Notes under the pieces: model-generated
What the model was told of the DNA's origin: nothing
Seen by the model: only the letters and a program-made list of their open reading frames with translations
Databases searched by the model: none
NCBI GenBank assembly: GCA_913057225.1
Contig: CAJXNT010000012.1
Location: 1-32,893 of the forward strand
Direction of reading: 5' to 3'
Length of the DNA stretch: 32,893 nt
From: an uncultured Mycoplasmatota bacterium
GTDB lineage: Bacteria > Bacillota_I > Bacilli_A > Izemoplasmatales > Izemoplasmataceae
Position numbers and translations under genes: made by a program
Shown here: in pieces, positions 7,595 to 17,253 of the stretch
How positions within the stretch are numbered: the first letter of the stretch is position 1
Layout: each line of letters begins with the position of its first letter

Positions 7595-10093
7595 ATGAAA
7601 AAATTATTACTTGCATTTAGCTTCTTAGGCTTACTCACGATTTTAGCCGCCTGTGGCGGTGCTGAGGAAGAAGTCGTTGATACCACGGCGCCCGTCTTTA
7701 GTGGCGTTGAAGATACGACTGTCCTTAGAGATGAAAGCTTTGATCCCCTTGCGGGCGTGTCCGCCACCGATGACGTGGACGGCGATGTGACTTCATCCAT
7801 TGAAGTGGCAGGGACCGTCGACATGGCGGCCGTGGGCACTTACTTCTTACGCTACTCCGTATCGGATGCCGCCGGGAATACCCGGGAAGAAACTCGGTAT
7901 ATTACCGTGGAAGTCGATACGTCCGAACTCGGCGATGAAATGGTCCCCAACGGAAACTTTGATCTCGGTTGGGCGATTTGGAGTGCGACCACCGGATTAG
8001 AAGGCGGCACCGCCGAATACACCGTGAATGACGGCGTCTTAGAAGTCGACATTGCCAGTGTCGCCGGTGCTGAATGGGAACCTCGTTTAGAAAACAATGG
8101 CATCACGTTTGAAAACGGGAAAACCTATGAAGTATCGTTTGACGCTTGGGCGGAAGCGCCACGCCCCATTAAAGTCCAAGTGGGCGAGCTGTTAGATGGC
8201 CCCCCTTATTTTACCGATTTCAAACCGGGTCAAAGAACCATCTTTGATTTAGGCACGGAAGCGGAAAACTACAGCTTCAAATTCACCATGGGCCTTGACA
8301 CCAACGAAAATGGCTCCTTACTCTTTGAAATGGGCACCGTACTCTCCGATAATTTAGGGACTGAGAATGTCATCACTAAAGTCTACATGGACAATGTGGC
8401 CATCGTTGAAGCGGAAGCCGATCCGGATACAACGGGTCCGGTATTAAGTGGGATTCGTGAATCCATCGCCTTAGCGGTCGGATCCAGCTTTGATCCACTT
8501 GCGGGCGTGACCGGATTTGACGTCACCGATGGCGATGTCTCCGATCAAATCACCGCCACCATCACCAACGATGCCGGTGAAGAAGTTACCTTAGATACGA
8601 GCGTCGCAGGCTCTTACACCATCACCTACCGGGCGGAAGATTCGTTAGGCAATGTGACCGAAGAAACTGCAAGCCTCGTGATTTCAAGCTTTACGTATAC
8701 CGCCACCGATAAAATCGTCAATGGCGATTTCTCAGCCGATGATTTAACCCCTTGGACGAACTTCATTGATGGCAGTGCCACCGCAAGTGTCGCCTTAAAT
8801 GATGGCGCCGTGGATGTCGACATTGAAAACGGCGGCCAAGCTTTCTGGGCCATCCAACTCATTCATGCGGATGTCGCGTTAGAAGAAGGCGTCACCTATC
8901 AACTCTCATTCGATGCCAAAGCTTCGGCCGCGCGTGACATCTCGGCCGTCTTCTACAATGCGGATACGGGCATTAACTACCTTCAAAGTGGCCCCATTAT
9001 GTTAGGCACCGAATATGACACCTATGAGTTTATGTTCACCGCATCCGCCGACATTACGACTCAACTGCAATTCTTAATGGGCGCCACCGATAGTTTCGCA
9101 GCCGGAGTGGTTTCCATTGACAATGTCGTCTTATCCACCATGGATCAAGACCCCATCGTGGATAACCCTGATTTCACTGACAATGGGTGGACCGCCTTTG
9201 CGAACACATGGGATGGCTCTGTGGCCACCATTAACACATTGGACGGAGAAATCGTCTACACCTTAAGCAATTATGTGAATCCCGCACAAAATTTCCACCT
9301 GCAATTGATTTACAACACAAAACTGACCCTTGAACCGAACACCGATTATATCTTCACCATGGATGCCTACGCGTCCGAAGCGGCCAGCCTCACACCGTTC
9401 TTCACCCAAGGTGAACCGGCAGGTTATAACAACTTCGCCAGCGGAACGGTGGAGCTTACCACGGAAAAACAAACCTTCACCGTGGCATTCACCACGGGTG
9501 ATGATATGACGTTACCCGTGGAATTCAAGTTCGAATTTGGAAACACTTTTGAAGCCTTCAGTGAAGGTGAGAAACAACTCTTCTTCGATAACTTCTCCTT
9601 GAAAGTGGATGAAGCCGACGCCCCTGAACTCTTAGTCAATACCGTGGGTGATTTCCCAGTGGATTGGGAATGGTTCACCGAAGCCGATGGCCAAGGCACG
9701 GTATCGGTCGATGATGGCAGCTTAACCGTCGATGTCACTGGACTCGGTGGGGCCGCATATCAACCCCATCTCTTCCAAATGATTGGCGATTTAGATGCGG
9801 GGACTTATACCGTGAAAATGGTCATGACCAGCGCGGTGGACCGCGACTTAAGACTCAACTTGATCTTGCCCGATGCCGGCTTTGCTTCCATTCTTGAAGG
9901 CGGCAAATATGACTTTAACTTAGTGGCGGGTGAAGCCACCACCATCGCTTTCAGCGTGACCCTCGCAAACCCCGTCACCAATGTCAAACTCGAACTGGAC
10001 TTCGGAACCTTGGGCGATGACTTAGTCAGTGCCACCGGCGCCGTTGATATTGATTCGATTGACATTTACCGGAACTTTGGCACCGGCGAATAA
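7595..10093 (+). CDS. multi-domain surface glycan-binding lipoprotein (Ig-like and CBM4/9-like modules)
   Basis: An 832-residue lipoprotein: signal peptide with lipobox LAAC near residue 20, then non-catalytic modules. Two bacterial Ig-like (HYR/DUF5011-type) domains open with D-TT-xPV-SG at about 29-107 and 278-367. Between and after them are four carbohydrate-binding-like beta-sandwiches (about 111-275, 370-512, 516-676, 678-828). These are recognised by openings such as VPNGNFD, VNGDFS and DNPDFT followed by a Trp, and by closings such as VYMDNVAIV and VSIDNVVLS. No glycosidase active site is visible. The likely role is to hold beta-glucan at the cell surface, comparable to surface glycan-binding proteins of Bacteroidota loci. 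GGAGG stands 5 bases before ATG 7595. Module families are judged by eye. Confidence 0.75.
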   Translation: MKKLLLAFSFLGLLTILAACGGAEEEVVDTTAPVFSGVEDTTVLRDESFDPLAGVSATDDVDGDVTSSIEVAGTVDMAAVGTYFLRYSVSDAAGNTREETRYITVEVDTSELGDEMVPNGNFDLGWAIWSATTGLEGGTAEYTVNDGVLEVDIASVAGAEWEPRLENNGITFENGKTYEVSFDAWAEAPRPIKVQVGELLDGPPYFTDFKPGQRTIFDLGTEAENYSFKFTMGLDTNENGSLLFEMGTVLSDNLGTENVITKVYMDNVAIVEAEADPDTTGPVLSGIRESIALAVGSSFDPLAGVTGFDVTDGDVSDQITATITNDAGEEVTLDTSVAGSYTITYRAEDSLGNVTEETASLVISSFTYTATDKIVNGDFSADDLTPWTNFIDGSATASVALNDGAVDVDIENGGQAFWAIQLIHADVALEEGVTYQLSFDAKASAARDISAVFYNADTGINYLQSGPIMLGTEYDTYEFMFTASADITTQLQFLMGATDSFAAGVVSIDNVVLSTMDQDPIVDNPDFTDNGWTAFANTWDGSVATINTLDGEIVYTLSNYVNPAQNFHLQLIYNTKLTLEPNTDYIFTMDAYASEAASLTPFFTQGEPAGYNNFASGTVELTTEKQTFTVAFTTGDDMTLPVEFKFEFGNTFEAFSEGEKQLFFDNFSLKVDEADAPELLVNTVGDFPVDWEWFTEADGQGTVSVDDGSLTVDVTGLGGAAYQPHLFQMIGDLDAGTYTVKMVMTSAVDRDLRLNLILPDAGFASILEGGKYDFNLVAGEATTIAFSVTLANPVTNVKLELDFGTLGDDLVSATGAVDIDSIDIYRNFGTGE

Positions 10094-11088
10094 TGCCTAA
10101 AATAAGAGGCGTCAACCTCGGTGGTTGGCTCGTCTTAGAAAAGTGGATGACCCCTGAACTTTTTCAGGGGTCTGAGGCTTTAGATGAATATCATTTACTC
10201 GAAGAAAAACCGGATCTTACCTGGTTAAAGCGTCACCGGGATACCTTCATTCAAGAAACAGATTTTGCTTGGTTAAACGCGCATGGCATTGAATATGTGC
10301 GTTTACCGGTCGGCTGGTGGCTATTTGAGGCGAAGGCGCCTTATATGAGTGCCACAGAAACCTTCTTTAAAGCATTGCTTTGGGCCGATGCCCATGACCT
10401 CAAGGTCATTTTAGATGTGCACGCCGCCCCAGGGTGTCAAAATGGATTTGACAACGGGGGGCTTCAAGGCGTCATCGACTGGCCCAAAGGCGATAACGTC
10501 GAAAAGACCCTCGCGTTCATTGAAACCTTGGTGGAAAAAACCAAGTCTTGGACGTGTGTGGTCGGCATTGAACTCTTGAATGAACCCTTTAAAACCGTGG
10601 ATTTAGATCTCATCCAAGACTTTTACCAAAGAGGCTATGAGATCGTAAGGCGCATCAAAGGCGACGCGTATGCCATCATCATGCACGATGGGTTTCGCTT
10701 GGATGCGTGGGAAGCGTTTTTCACCCAAAACGATTTTAAAAACGTGTATTTGGATACACATATGTATCACACGTTTGGAGAAATCAAGCCCACCGCGGAT
10801 TTTGATGCCTTCAAGGCGTTATATGATCAACGACTTGAAGCGATTCAAACCGTGCAAAACTATGTCCCGGTCATCGTGGGGGAGTGGTCCAACCCACTGC
10901 TTTCCGAGCAATTCAACACCCCACCGCATGATGCTCAGTTAAGAAAAGATCTGTTTGAAATGCAACAACGCATTTTCAATCAAGCCGATGGTTGGTTTTT
11001 CTGGAATTACACCTTATCCGAAGAAAGTTTAAAAACCCATCCGGGATGGTCGTACCGATATTTAATCGAGTCGCATCTCCATGGGTGA
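10093..11088 (+). CDS. GH5 exo-beta-1,3-glucanase-like enzyme, cytoplasmic
   Basis: A 331-residue protein that begins RGVNLGGWLVLEKWMTPELF, the same opening as yeast exo-1,3-beta-glucanases of subfamily GH5_9. The GH5 barrel landmarks follow: VRLPVGWW, LDVHAAPG, acid/base Glu164 in LLNEP, a THMYH segment and nucleophile Glu264 in VGEWS. There is no signal peptide, so it should hydrolyse imported beta-1,3-oligosaccharides in the cytosol. Its start overlaps the stop of the preceding lipoprotein gene by one base (TAATG), which suggests coupled translation. It lacks extra modules and is close to the minimal size for a GH5 catalytic domain. Confidence 0.87.
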   Translation: MPKIRGVNLGGWLVLEKWMTPELFQGSEALDEYHLLEEKPDLTWLKRHRDTFIQETDFAWLNAHGIEYVRLPVGWWLFEAKAPYMSATETFFKALLWADAHDLKVILDVHAAPGCQNGFDNGGLQGVIDWPKGDNVEKTLAFIETLVEKTKSWTCVVGIELLNEPFKTVDLDLIQDFYQRGYEIVRRIKGDAYAIIMHDGFRLDAWEAFFTQNDFKNVYLDTHMYHTFGEIKPTADFDAFKALYDQRLEAIQTVQNYVPVIVGEWSNPLLSEQFNTPPHDAQLRKDLFEMQQRIFNQADGWFFWNYTLSEESLKTHPGWSYRYLIESHLHG

Positions 11089-11100
11089 AAGGAAGAAAAG

Positions 11101-12486
11101 ATGAAAAAATATCTCGCCTTGCTATCCCTCACACTCGTCTTAACGTTAGCCGCGTGTGGCGGAGGCAGTGATGACCCCTCCGATCCGAGTGATCCCTCTG
11201 ATCCAGGGGAACCCAGTGGGTCCAAAGAAATCGTCCTCAGTTACGCCGATTGGGGCGATCAAGAACTGAATCAAGCGCTCGTGGATGCTTTTATGGAAAA
11301 ATACCCCAACATCCGCGTGGAGCTGCGTCAAGACATCACCGGCGCCGGCGGTGAATTCACCGCCAACTTACTCAATGCCCAAGCCGCAGGCGTACTCCCC
11401 GATGTGTTCGCGATTGACAACGTCCCCACAGGACTGGCGAATGGGATGCTTCTAGATATTACGGAATATTTTGACGCGGATCCCGAAACAGATCTGATTT
11501 ATCCCAACATCAAAGAGGCGGCTGTTTATAACGGGGCGCGGTACGCGATTCCTTCGTTCCAGTTTATTCGCGGCGTATACCTCAATATCACGCTCTTTGA
11601 ACGCTATAATATTGATATCCCGGATAAAGACTGGACCTATGAGGAATTCGCGGACATTGCCCGCGAACTTCGTCAAGCCGGACGAAACGATCTCGTCTAT
11701 GGGATTGATCCTTGGTTTGGCAATCTTAACTTAGAATCCATCATCCCCATGCAAGATGCGGCCGACGTCGGCTACAACACGTGGGACGGCGAGAAGTTTA
11801 ACTTCACCTCGCAAGCCTGGATTGATGCTTATAACCTCAACTTACAACTCAACAGTGAGAATGTGGTCGCGGCTTACACCGAAGAAGAACTCGCCACTTT
11901 AGGCGCTGAAGCGTGGCCCTGGTTTGATGGCTACATCGGCATGCGCGTCGATGGGTCTTGGAACATGTGGATGATCGATGACATGTTTGAACAAAACGGC
12001 CTGGAAGTCGGCTTCTGGCCCTATCCAGGGGGCGATGCGGGACAATTCCCACCCTCCATCCTTGATTTCAGTGTCGTTTCCAGTCAAACCGAACACCCCG
12101 AAGAAGCCTATCTCTTAGCGAAATGGATGACCTTTGGTCAAGAAGGATGGCAAGTCCGCCTTGATGCCATGGAAGAGCGTGGCGACATGTGGCTCGACCG
12201 CTTCCCCATCACGGACGTGCCGGAGATTTGGGACCGTGCCGACCAGTACGTGGATTACATCGAAGGCTTAAGAGAAAGTGTCGATAAATTCGACCAAGCG
12301 AAACCCGACGTGGATAAATGGCTCCCGGGATATAAATCATTCTGGGAATGGGTCAACAACGAAGAAAATGATTACCTCAACCGCATCGCTGAAGGACTCG
12401 TAACCCCTGAAGTCTTTGCGGCCGAATGGGAAGAAGAAATTAACCGACGTGTCTCTACGGCACTCACAGATTTAGGTTTGGATTAG
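11101..12486 (+). CDS. sugar ABC transporter substrate-binding lipoprotein
   Basis: A 461-residue family-1 solute-binding protein: signal peptide with lipobox LAAC near residue 19, then a low-complexity acidic linker of DPS repeats (about residues 24-36), then the binding fold. Segments such as VDAFMEKYPNIRVE, PDVFAIDN, WTYEEFADIARELR and the C-terminal PEEAYLLAKWM are typical of oligosaccharide-binding proteins of the MsmE/CUT1 class. It should capture glucan oligosaccharides for one of the two permease pairs downstream; which pair is unknown. AAAGGAAG precedes ATG 11101. The stop codon lies inside a strong hairpin. Confidence 0.9.
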   Translation: MKKYLALLSLTLVLTLAACGGGSDDPSDPSDPSDPGEPSGSKEIVLSYADWGDQELNQALVDAFMEKYPNIRVELRQDITGAGGEFTANLLNAQAAGVLPDVFAIDNVPTGLANGMLLDITEYFDADPETDLIYPNIKEAAVYNGARYAIPSFQFIRGVYLNITLFERYNIDIPDKDWTYEEFADIARELRQAGRNDLVYGIDPWFGNLNLESIIPMQDAADVGYNTWDGEKFNFTSQAWIDAYNLNLQLNSENVVAAYTEEELATLGAEAWPWFDGYIGMRVDGSWNMWMIDDMFEQNGLEVGFWPYPGGDAGQFPPSILDFSVVSSQTEHPEEAYLLAKWMTFGQEGWQVRLDAMEERGDMWLDRFPITDVPEIWDRADQYVDYIEGLRESVDKFDQAKPDVDKWLPGYKSFWEWVNNEENDYLNRIAEGLVTPEVFAAEWEEEINRRVSTALTDLGLD

Positions 12487-12502
12487 GGCCAACGCCCTAA
12501 TC
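12481..12502 (+). other. intercistronic hairpin spanning the binding-protein stop codon
   Basis: A perfect 9-base stem GATTAGGGC / GCCCTAATC with a CAAC loop contains the TAG stop of the upstream gene. No T-run follows, so it is not an ordinary terminator. Such hairpins after a binding-protein gene often stabilise the upstream mRNA and give it higher expression than the membrane genes; that role here is inferred. Confidence 0.7.
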
Positions 12503-12518
12503 CTCCCTTTATGGGAGG
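12502..12518 (+). promoter_or_regulatory. hairpin that covers the ribosome site of the giant binding protein
   Basis: CCTCCC (12502-12507), loop TTTAT, GGGAGG (12513-12518) form a perfect 6-base stem. GGGAGG is the ribosome binding site for ATG 12523, so folding would mask it. It abuts the preceding hairpin. Translation of the next gene should therefore be damped unless the stem is opened. Confidence 0.6.
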
Positions 12519-12522
12519 CAGT

Positions 12523-15411
12523 ATGAAGTTTTTGGCAATCCTTAAGAAAAAAACCCTATGGATCTTTCTCAGCTTGGTCAGTGTCATCGCCTTGTTAGCG
12601 CTCAGTTTATCGGGCGATGAGACTGCAGTGAAAGCCATTGAACCGACGTTTGAATACGCCGGGCTTTATGCCGAGGATCATTATCATAACCGCTTAGAGA
12701 CCTTTCCCATGGAAGGGTCTTTCGACATTGAAATAGATACGGACGGGTCGCACGATCTCACTGATGGCAGTTCGTTAACCTTTAATGTGGAATTACCACG
12801 GGCGGCCGCGTATACGATTGAAATCGATTATAAAGATGTCACGCGGTTGATCATGCCTTCAGAAATCGGCATTCAAATCAACGGGGAATACCCTTACGCT
12901 GAAAGTGAAAACATTAAACTGCCGGCGCTTTGGGCCTACACCACCACTGAGTTTCCTCTAGACCGCTATGAAAATGAAGTGTTGCCGCGGTCTGAAAAAA
13001 TGGACGTGGTGCAAACCACACGCATTTTTGATACGACCGGCCTCAATCAAATGGCGCTTTTATTCCCATTTAATGCGGGCGAAAACACGATTACGATTGA
13101 TGTGAACAGTGGAGCCTTTGAACTTTTAGGCCTGCGCTTACGTCCGAGTGAAACGTTAGTGCCTTACGAAGAAACCATTTCCGAAAGTGCGGAACTGGCC
13201 GCAAGCACATTGAGTCTTTCTGCCACCGACATGATCCGACGGAACAATCCAAGCATCCGTCTGACGTCCAATAACGATCCGTCCGCCGAACGGTACGCGG
13301 TGGATTCACTGTTATTAAACGCCATTGAAGGGGGCAGCTTCAGACTCGGCAATGACACCGTGGTCTATAGCGTTAGTGTTCCCGAATCCGGCTATTACCA
13401 CTTAGGCGTCAAATACCGTCAAGATTACCTTTTACAGATGCCCGCATTTAGAGAGCTAAGAATCAACGGTGAGATTCCGTTTGAAGAAGCGAGACTCTTA
13501 CAGTTTCATAGCACGCAGACCTATCAAAATCTCCTGTTTGGCGATCCCGACCCCTATCTCTTTTATCTAGAGGCGGGCACGCACGAAATCAGTTTGCGGG
13601 CGGTGATGGAACCCTATAGAGATGTCTATCACTCACTCACCGATATGATGCAAGAAATCAGTGATTTAAGTTTAGAAATTAAAAAACTAACAGGAAATTC
13701 CACCGACCGCTACCGGACGTGGGACATTGCCCGCTTTATTCCCGATACCGAAGCGCGCCTGACGCGCTGGATCGATACCTTAGATGCCATCGATACGCAC
13801 CTCTCGAGTTTTTCATATCACAACGACCCCGGGGCCCTCACCAACATGACGATTGCGAAAGAGCGTTTAGAAACGCTGCGTGATGACATCAACTCGATTC
13901 CTTCGCAGATGCTTCTTTTGGCCGATGGCAATACGTCCGCATCCCAAATGATCGGAAGTTCCATCCAAAGCTTTTTAGAAAACGGCCTGGATATCCAGAC
14001 CCTGCATGTGAAAGGCGAAGACCGCCTCCCAAGAGCCCGTGCCAACATCTTTGAACGGGCTTGGGTCAGTACCTACCGCTTCTTTGAAAGTTTTGGCAAT
14101 CAAGAATACCAAGTGGGGGACGTCGAAGATGGCGTCTTAGAAGTATGGATTAACCATCCCAGACAATACATTGAAATCATCCAAAAAATGGTCGACAGCG
14201 GCTTCACCGCTGAAACCGGCATCGACGTGCAAATTGCGCTCATGCCCGATGAAAACAAACTCATTCTGGCCAACGCCGCGGGCAATGCTCCCGATGTGGC
14301 GGTGGGCGTCAATCACTGGATCCCCTATGAACTCGCCATTCGCGGTGCGTCGATGGATCTCAGACAATTTTCAGGCTATGAAGAGACCGTTGGTCTTTTT
14401 AAACCCGGTGTCATGGTGCCTTATGCCTTTGAAGAAGGCATTTATGGACTGCCTGAAACCCAAAACTTTTGGGTCACGTATTACCGTGAAGATGTCTTAG
14501 GCTCGTTGGATATCCCGGTGCCTGAAACCTGGAATGAAGTCATTGAAATTTTGCCCGAAATGCAACGCTTTGATATGAACTATTACTCCCCACTGGCGTT
14601 CTTTAAAGGATTTAAACCGTTTGTCTCCACGATGCCATTTATTTATCAATTTGGTGGTCAACTGTACAGTGAAGACGGCATGAGCACCGTCATCAATGGG
14701 GAAAACTCCATTGAAGGCATCACCCTCATGAGTGAACTCTTTACGGTCTATAACCTCCCCAAAGAAGTGCCGAACTTTTATCAACACTTCCGCTACGGCA
14801 CGATGCCCATTGGCATCTCCGATTTATCCACCTATTTACAACTCTCAATTGCCGCCCCGGAAATTGCGGGCAAATGGAACATCGCCCCCCATCCGGGCGT
14901 GATGAATGAATCCGGTGAAATTGAACGCTGGGCCGCCTCCGGCGCGCAAGCTTCAATGATCATGCAATCGACCGACATGCCTGATGAAGCATGGGAATTT
15001 TTATCTTGGTGGATGAGCACCGAAATTCAAACCGATTTTGCCATTCAACTGCAAACCACCTATGGCACCGAATACCTTTGGAACACCGCCAACATCGAAG
15101 CCTTTGAATCGCTTCCGCTTCCGAAAGAACACATCGATACGATTATGGCGCAATGGGATTACGCGTTAGAAGCGTCTAGAGTGCCTGGGGCCTACATGGT
15201 CGAACGGGAAATTTCCAACGCTTGGAATCAGATTGTCTTTGACGATGCCAACCCCCGGATTACGCTCGATAACGCCGTGAAAATCGCGAACCGAGAAATC
15301 CGCTACAAAATGGAAGAATTTGATTACGTGATTGATGGGGAAATCATCAAACCCTATAAAGTTCCGACGATTCATAACATCCAAGATTGGCTGACGGAGC
15401 ATCCAGAATGA
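12523..15411 (+). CDS. giant membrane-anchored binding protein: duplicated beta-sandwich plus family-1 solute-binding domain
   Basis: A 962-residue protein. Residues about 5-30 are a hydrophobic signal or anchor without a lipobox Cys. Two related beta-sandwich modules follow (about 35-210 and 245-370); they share the pattern xINGExP(Y/F)xE at residues 119 and 314. A helical, polar linker covers about 375-530. The C-terminal 430 residues are a family-1 sugar-binding fold with [24 protein letters not shown] and EAWEFLSWW. It is about twice the usual binding-protein size. I start it at ATG 12523, since the in-frame ATG 12511 would place the ribosome site inside the gene. It overlaps the next permease by 4 bases. 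Its likely job is to bind polymeric or long glucan and hand it to the permeases. Confidence 0.8.
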   Translation: MKFLAILKKKTLWIFLSLVSVIALLALSLSGDETAVKAIEPTFEYAGLYAEDHYHNRLETFPMEGSFDIEIDTDGSHDLTDGSSLTFNVELPRAAAYTIEIDYKDVTRLIMPSEIGIQINGEYPYAESENIKLPALWAYTTTEFPLDRYENEVLPRSEKMDVVQTTRIFDTTGLNQMALLFPFNAGENTITIDVNSGAFELLGLRLRPSETLVPYEETISESAELAASTLSLSATDMIRRNNPSIRLTSNNDPSAERYAVDSLLLNAIEGGSFRLGNDTVVYSVSVPESGYYHLGVKYRQDYLLQMPAFRELRINGEIPFEEARLLQFHSTQTYQNLLFGDPDPYLFYLEAGTHEISLRAVMEPYRDVYHSLTDMMQEISDLSLEIKKLTGNSTDRYRTWDIARFIPDTEARLTRWIDTLDAIDTHLSSFSYHNDPGALTNMTIAKERLETLRDDINSIPSQMLLLADGNTSASQMIGSSIQSFLENGLDIQTLHVKGEDRLPRARANIFERAWVSTYRFFESFGNQEYQVGDVEDGVLEVWINHPRQYIEIIQKMVDSGFTAETGIDVQIALMPDENKLILANAAGNAPDVAVGVNHWIPYELAIRGASMDLRQFSGYEETVGLFKPGVMVPYAFEEGIYGLPETQNFWVTYYREDVLGSLDIPVPETWNEVIEILPEMQRFDMNYYSPLAFFKGFKPFVSTMPFIYQFGGQLYSEDGMSTVINGENSIEGITLMSELFTVYNLPKEVPNFYQHFRYGTMPIGISDLSTYLQLSIAAPEIAGKWNIAPHPGVMNESGEIERWAASGAQASMIMQSTDMPDEAWEFLSWWMSTEIQTDFAIQLQTTYGTEYLWNTANIEAFESLPLPKEHIDTIMAQWDYALEASRVPGAYMVEREISNAWNQIVFDDANPRITLDNAVKIANREIRYKMEEFDYVIDGEIIKPYKVPTIHNIQDWLTEHPE

Positions 15412-16349
15412 ACGCGATTCGAAAATACTCAGGCTTTAACAAACTGATGGATCTGTTGGACACCGTCCAACAAAAAATGAATCACCCCGCGTGGTTTTTT
15501 ACCCCGTATGTGACGCTTTTTGTTGTCTTTATTATCATTCCCGTCATCATTGCGGCCGGGTTATCGTTCACGTACTTTAATACGATTGAAACCCCTGAAT
15601 TTGTGGGACTTTCCAATTACATTGAACTCTTAACCCGCGATGAAGTCTTCATGCAAAACGTCTTGCCCAATACGATTCGCTTTGCGTTTATCGTTGGACC
15701 GGTGGGGTACTTCTTAAGTTTTATTCTCGCGTGGATGCTCGCGCAAATTCCACACCGCCCAAGGACGATTCTTGCGATTGTCCTCTATTCGCCCTCAATG
15801 ACCGCAGGGATTGCGATGGGCGTGGTGTGGACGGTACTTTTTTCCGGCGATGCGACCGGGTATTTAAATGCCTGGATGATGAACTTTGGATTGATCAGTG
15901 AACCCATCCAATTTCTCACCAGTCCCGATTACCTGATGAACATCATGATTGTCGTGAGTTTATGGTCGTCGATGGGCGTCGGCTTTTTGGCGATGCTCGC
16001 GGGGATTTTAAACATCGACCGGACGCTCTATGAAGCGGCCGTCATGGACGGCATGAAAAACCGCTGGCAAGAAATCTTTTACATCACGATTCCCTCCATG
16101 AAACCGCAGATGCTTTTTGGGGCCGTCATGGCGGTGGTCGCCACCTTCCAAGTCGGCGCCATCGGCGTCCAACTTTCCGGGTCCAATCCCACCCCGCAAT
16201 ATGCGGGTCAATTGATGGTCAACCACATTGAAGACTTTGGCTTCATCCGCTTTTTGATGGGCTACGCTTCGGCGGTCTCGGTGATCTTACTGATCATGAT
16301 TTATGGCATCTCCAAAGTCACATGGTCACTCCTTGGGGAGCGTGATTAA
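15408..16349 (+). CDS. sugar ABC transporter permease (MalF-type), first pair
   Basis: A 313-residue CUT1 permease with about six transmembrane helices, the first at around residues 30-55. The coupling motif [24 protein letters not shown] marks the contact with the ATPase. ATG 15408 overlaps the stop of the giant binding protein (ATGA), and the upstream GGAG lies at workable distance. With the next gene it forms a MalF/MalG-like heterodimer for importing glucan oligosaccharides. No ATPase gene exists in the locus, so an MsmX-like shared ATPase elsewhere is presumed. Confidence 0.9.
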   Translation: MNAIRKYSGFNKLMDLLDTVQQKMNHPAWFFTPYVTLFVVFIIIPVIIAAGLSFTYFNTIETPEFVGLSNYIELLTRDEVFMQNVLPNTIRFAFIVGPVGYFLSFILAWMLAQIPHRPRTILAIVLYSPSMTAGIAMGVVWTVLFSGDATGYLNAWMMNFGLISEPIQFLTSPDYLMNIMIVVSLWSSMGVGFLAMLAGILNIDRTLYEAAVMDGMKNRWQEIFYITIPSMKPQMLFGAVMAVVATFQVGAIGVQLSGSNPTPQYAGQLMVNHIEDFGFIRFLMGYASAVSVILLIMIYGISKVTWSLLGERD

Positions 16350-16350
16350 G

Positions 16351-17253
16351 ATGGCCAAATACCAAGCGATGAAAGTGGACCCTAAGGGGTTCAGCAAAGA
16401 CCAACTGAAGTTTTATGCGATTTTAATTCCCATGGCCCTCTTTGTGGCCCTTCCGATTATTTTTATTGTCTCGCATGCGTTTAAACCGATGAATGAGCTG
16501 TTTGCGTATCCCCCACGCTTTTTCGTGCGCACGCCGACCTTTGAAAATTTCCGCGATCTCGTGGCGCTGGCCAGTCAATCGGGGATTCCGTTTAGTAAAT
16601 ACCTCTACAATTCCTTAATTGTCACGGGACTTGGCGTCTTCTTGAGTGTCCTTGTGACCAGCCTCGGGGCGTATAGCCTTTCTAAGCTCAAATTTAAAGG
16701 CAAAAAACTCCTCTTTGAAATCAATACCCTGGCGCTGATGTTCGTGCCGATTGCGGTCACGATTCCGCGCTATTTAACGATCGAACGCTTGGGACTCATT
16801 GATACATTCTGGGTCCTCATCTTACCGCTCATTGCGATGCCAGTGGGGCTCTTTTTGGTCAAGCAATTCATCGATCAAACCCCCGATGAACTGATTGAAT
16901 CGGCGAAGATCGACGGGGCCAGTGAAATGCAAATCTTCACCAAAATCATCATTCCCATCATCGCACCCGCCCTCGCCACGGTGGGGATTTTGTCGTTTCA
17001 GTTGCTGTGGAATGATGTCATCGGCCCGAACCTCTTTATCGACGATGAATCGATGCGAACGCTCGCCTTTTATTTCCAAACCCTCGCCGCTTTAGCCACC
17101 AATCAAGCGGGTGCGGGTGGGGCGAACATGATCGCCGGCCAAGGCATCATGGCGGCGGCATCCCTCATTATGTTTGTGCCCAACATCATCATCTTTATAT
17201 TCCTTCAAGGGAAGGTCATGAATACCATGGCCCATTCAGGCATTAAATCATGA
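16351..17253 (+). CDS. sugar ABC transporter permease (MalG-type), first pair
   Basis: A 300-residue CUT1 permease. The motif ELIESAKIDGASEMQIFTKIIIP is the EAA loop, and the N-terminal hydrophobic helix around residue 22 is followed by the usual MalG periplasmic-loop sequence (FAYPPRFFVRTPTFENF). ATG 16351 comes one base after the stop of its partner and has GGGGAG about 10 bases upstream; longer in-frame starts would run inside the partner gene. The stop overlaps the next start (ATGA). Confidence 0.9.
   Translation: MAKYQAMKVDPKGFSKDQLKFYAILIPMALFVALPIIFIVSHAFKPMNELFAYPPRFFVRTPTFENFRDLVALASQSGIPFSKYLYNSLIVTGLGVFLSVLVTSLGAYSLSKLKFKGKKLLFEINTLALMFVPIAVTIPRYLTIERLGLIDTFWVLILPLIAMPVGLFLVKQFIDQTPDELIESAKIDGASEMQIFTKIIIPIIAPALATVGILSFQLLWNDVIGPNLFIDDESMRTLAFYFQTLAALATNQAGAGGANMIAGQGIMAAASLIMFVPNIIIFIFLQGKVMNTMAHSGIKS

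Noticed and set aside
9424-9738. Antisense open frames opposite the glycan-binding lipoprotein and other large genes
   Set aside because: They mirror codon bias of the sense genes, have low-complexity Ser/Thr-rich products and no ribosome sites.
11170-11213. Short GAT-CC rich repeats as a DNA repeat element
   Set aside because: They encode the DPS-repeat linker after the lipobox of the binding lipoprotein, an ordinary flexible spacer.
12481-12502. Hairpin after the sugar-binding lipoprotein as a terminator
   Set aside because: No T-run follows the stem; the next bases form a second hairpin, so a stabilising or processing role is more likely.
16303-16350. Longer N-terminus for the first MalG-type permease
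   Set aside because: It overlaps the partner gene by 47 bases without a ribosome site; ATG 16351 is one base after the stop.
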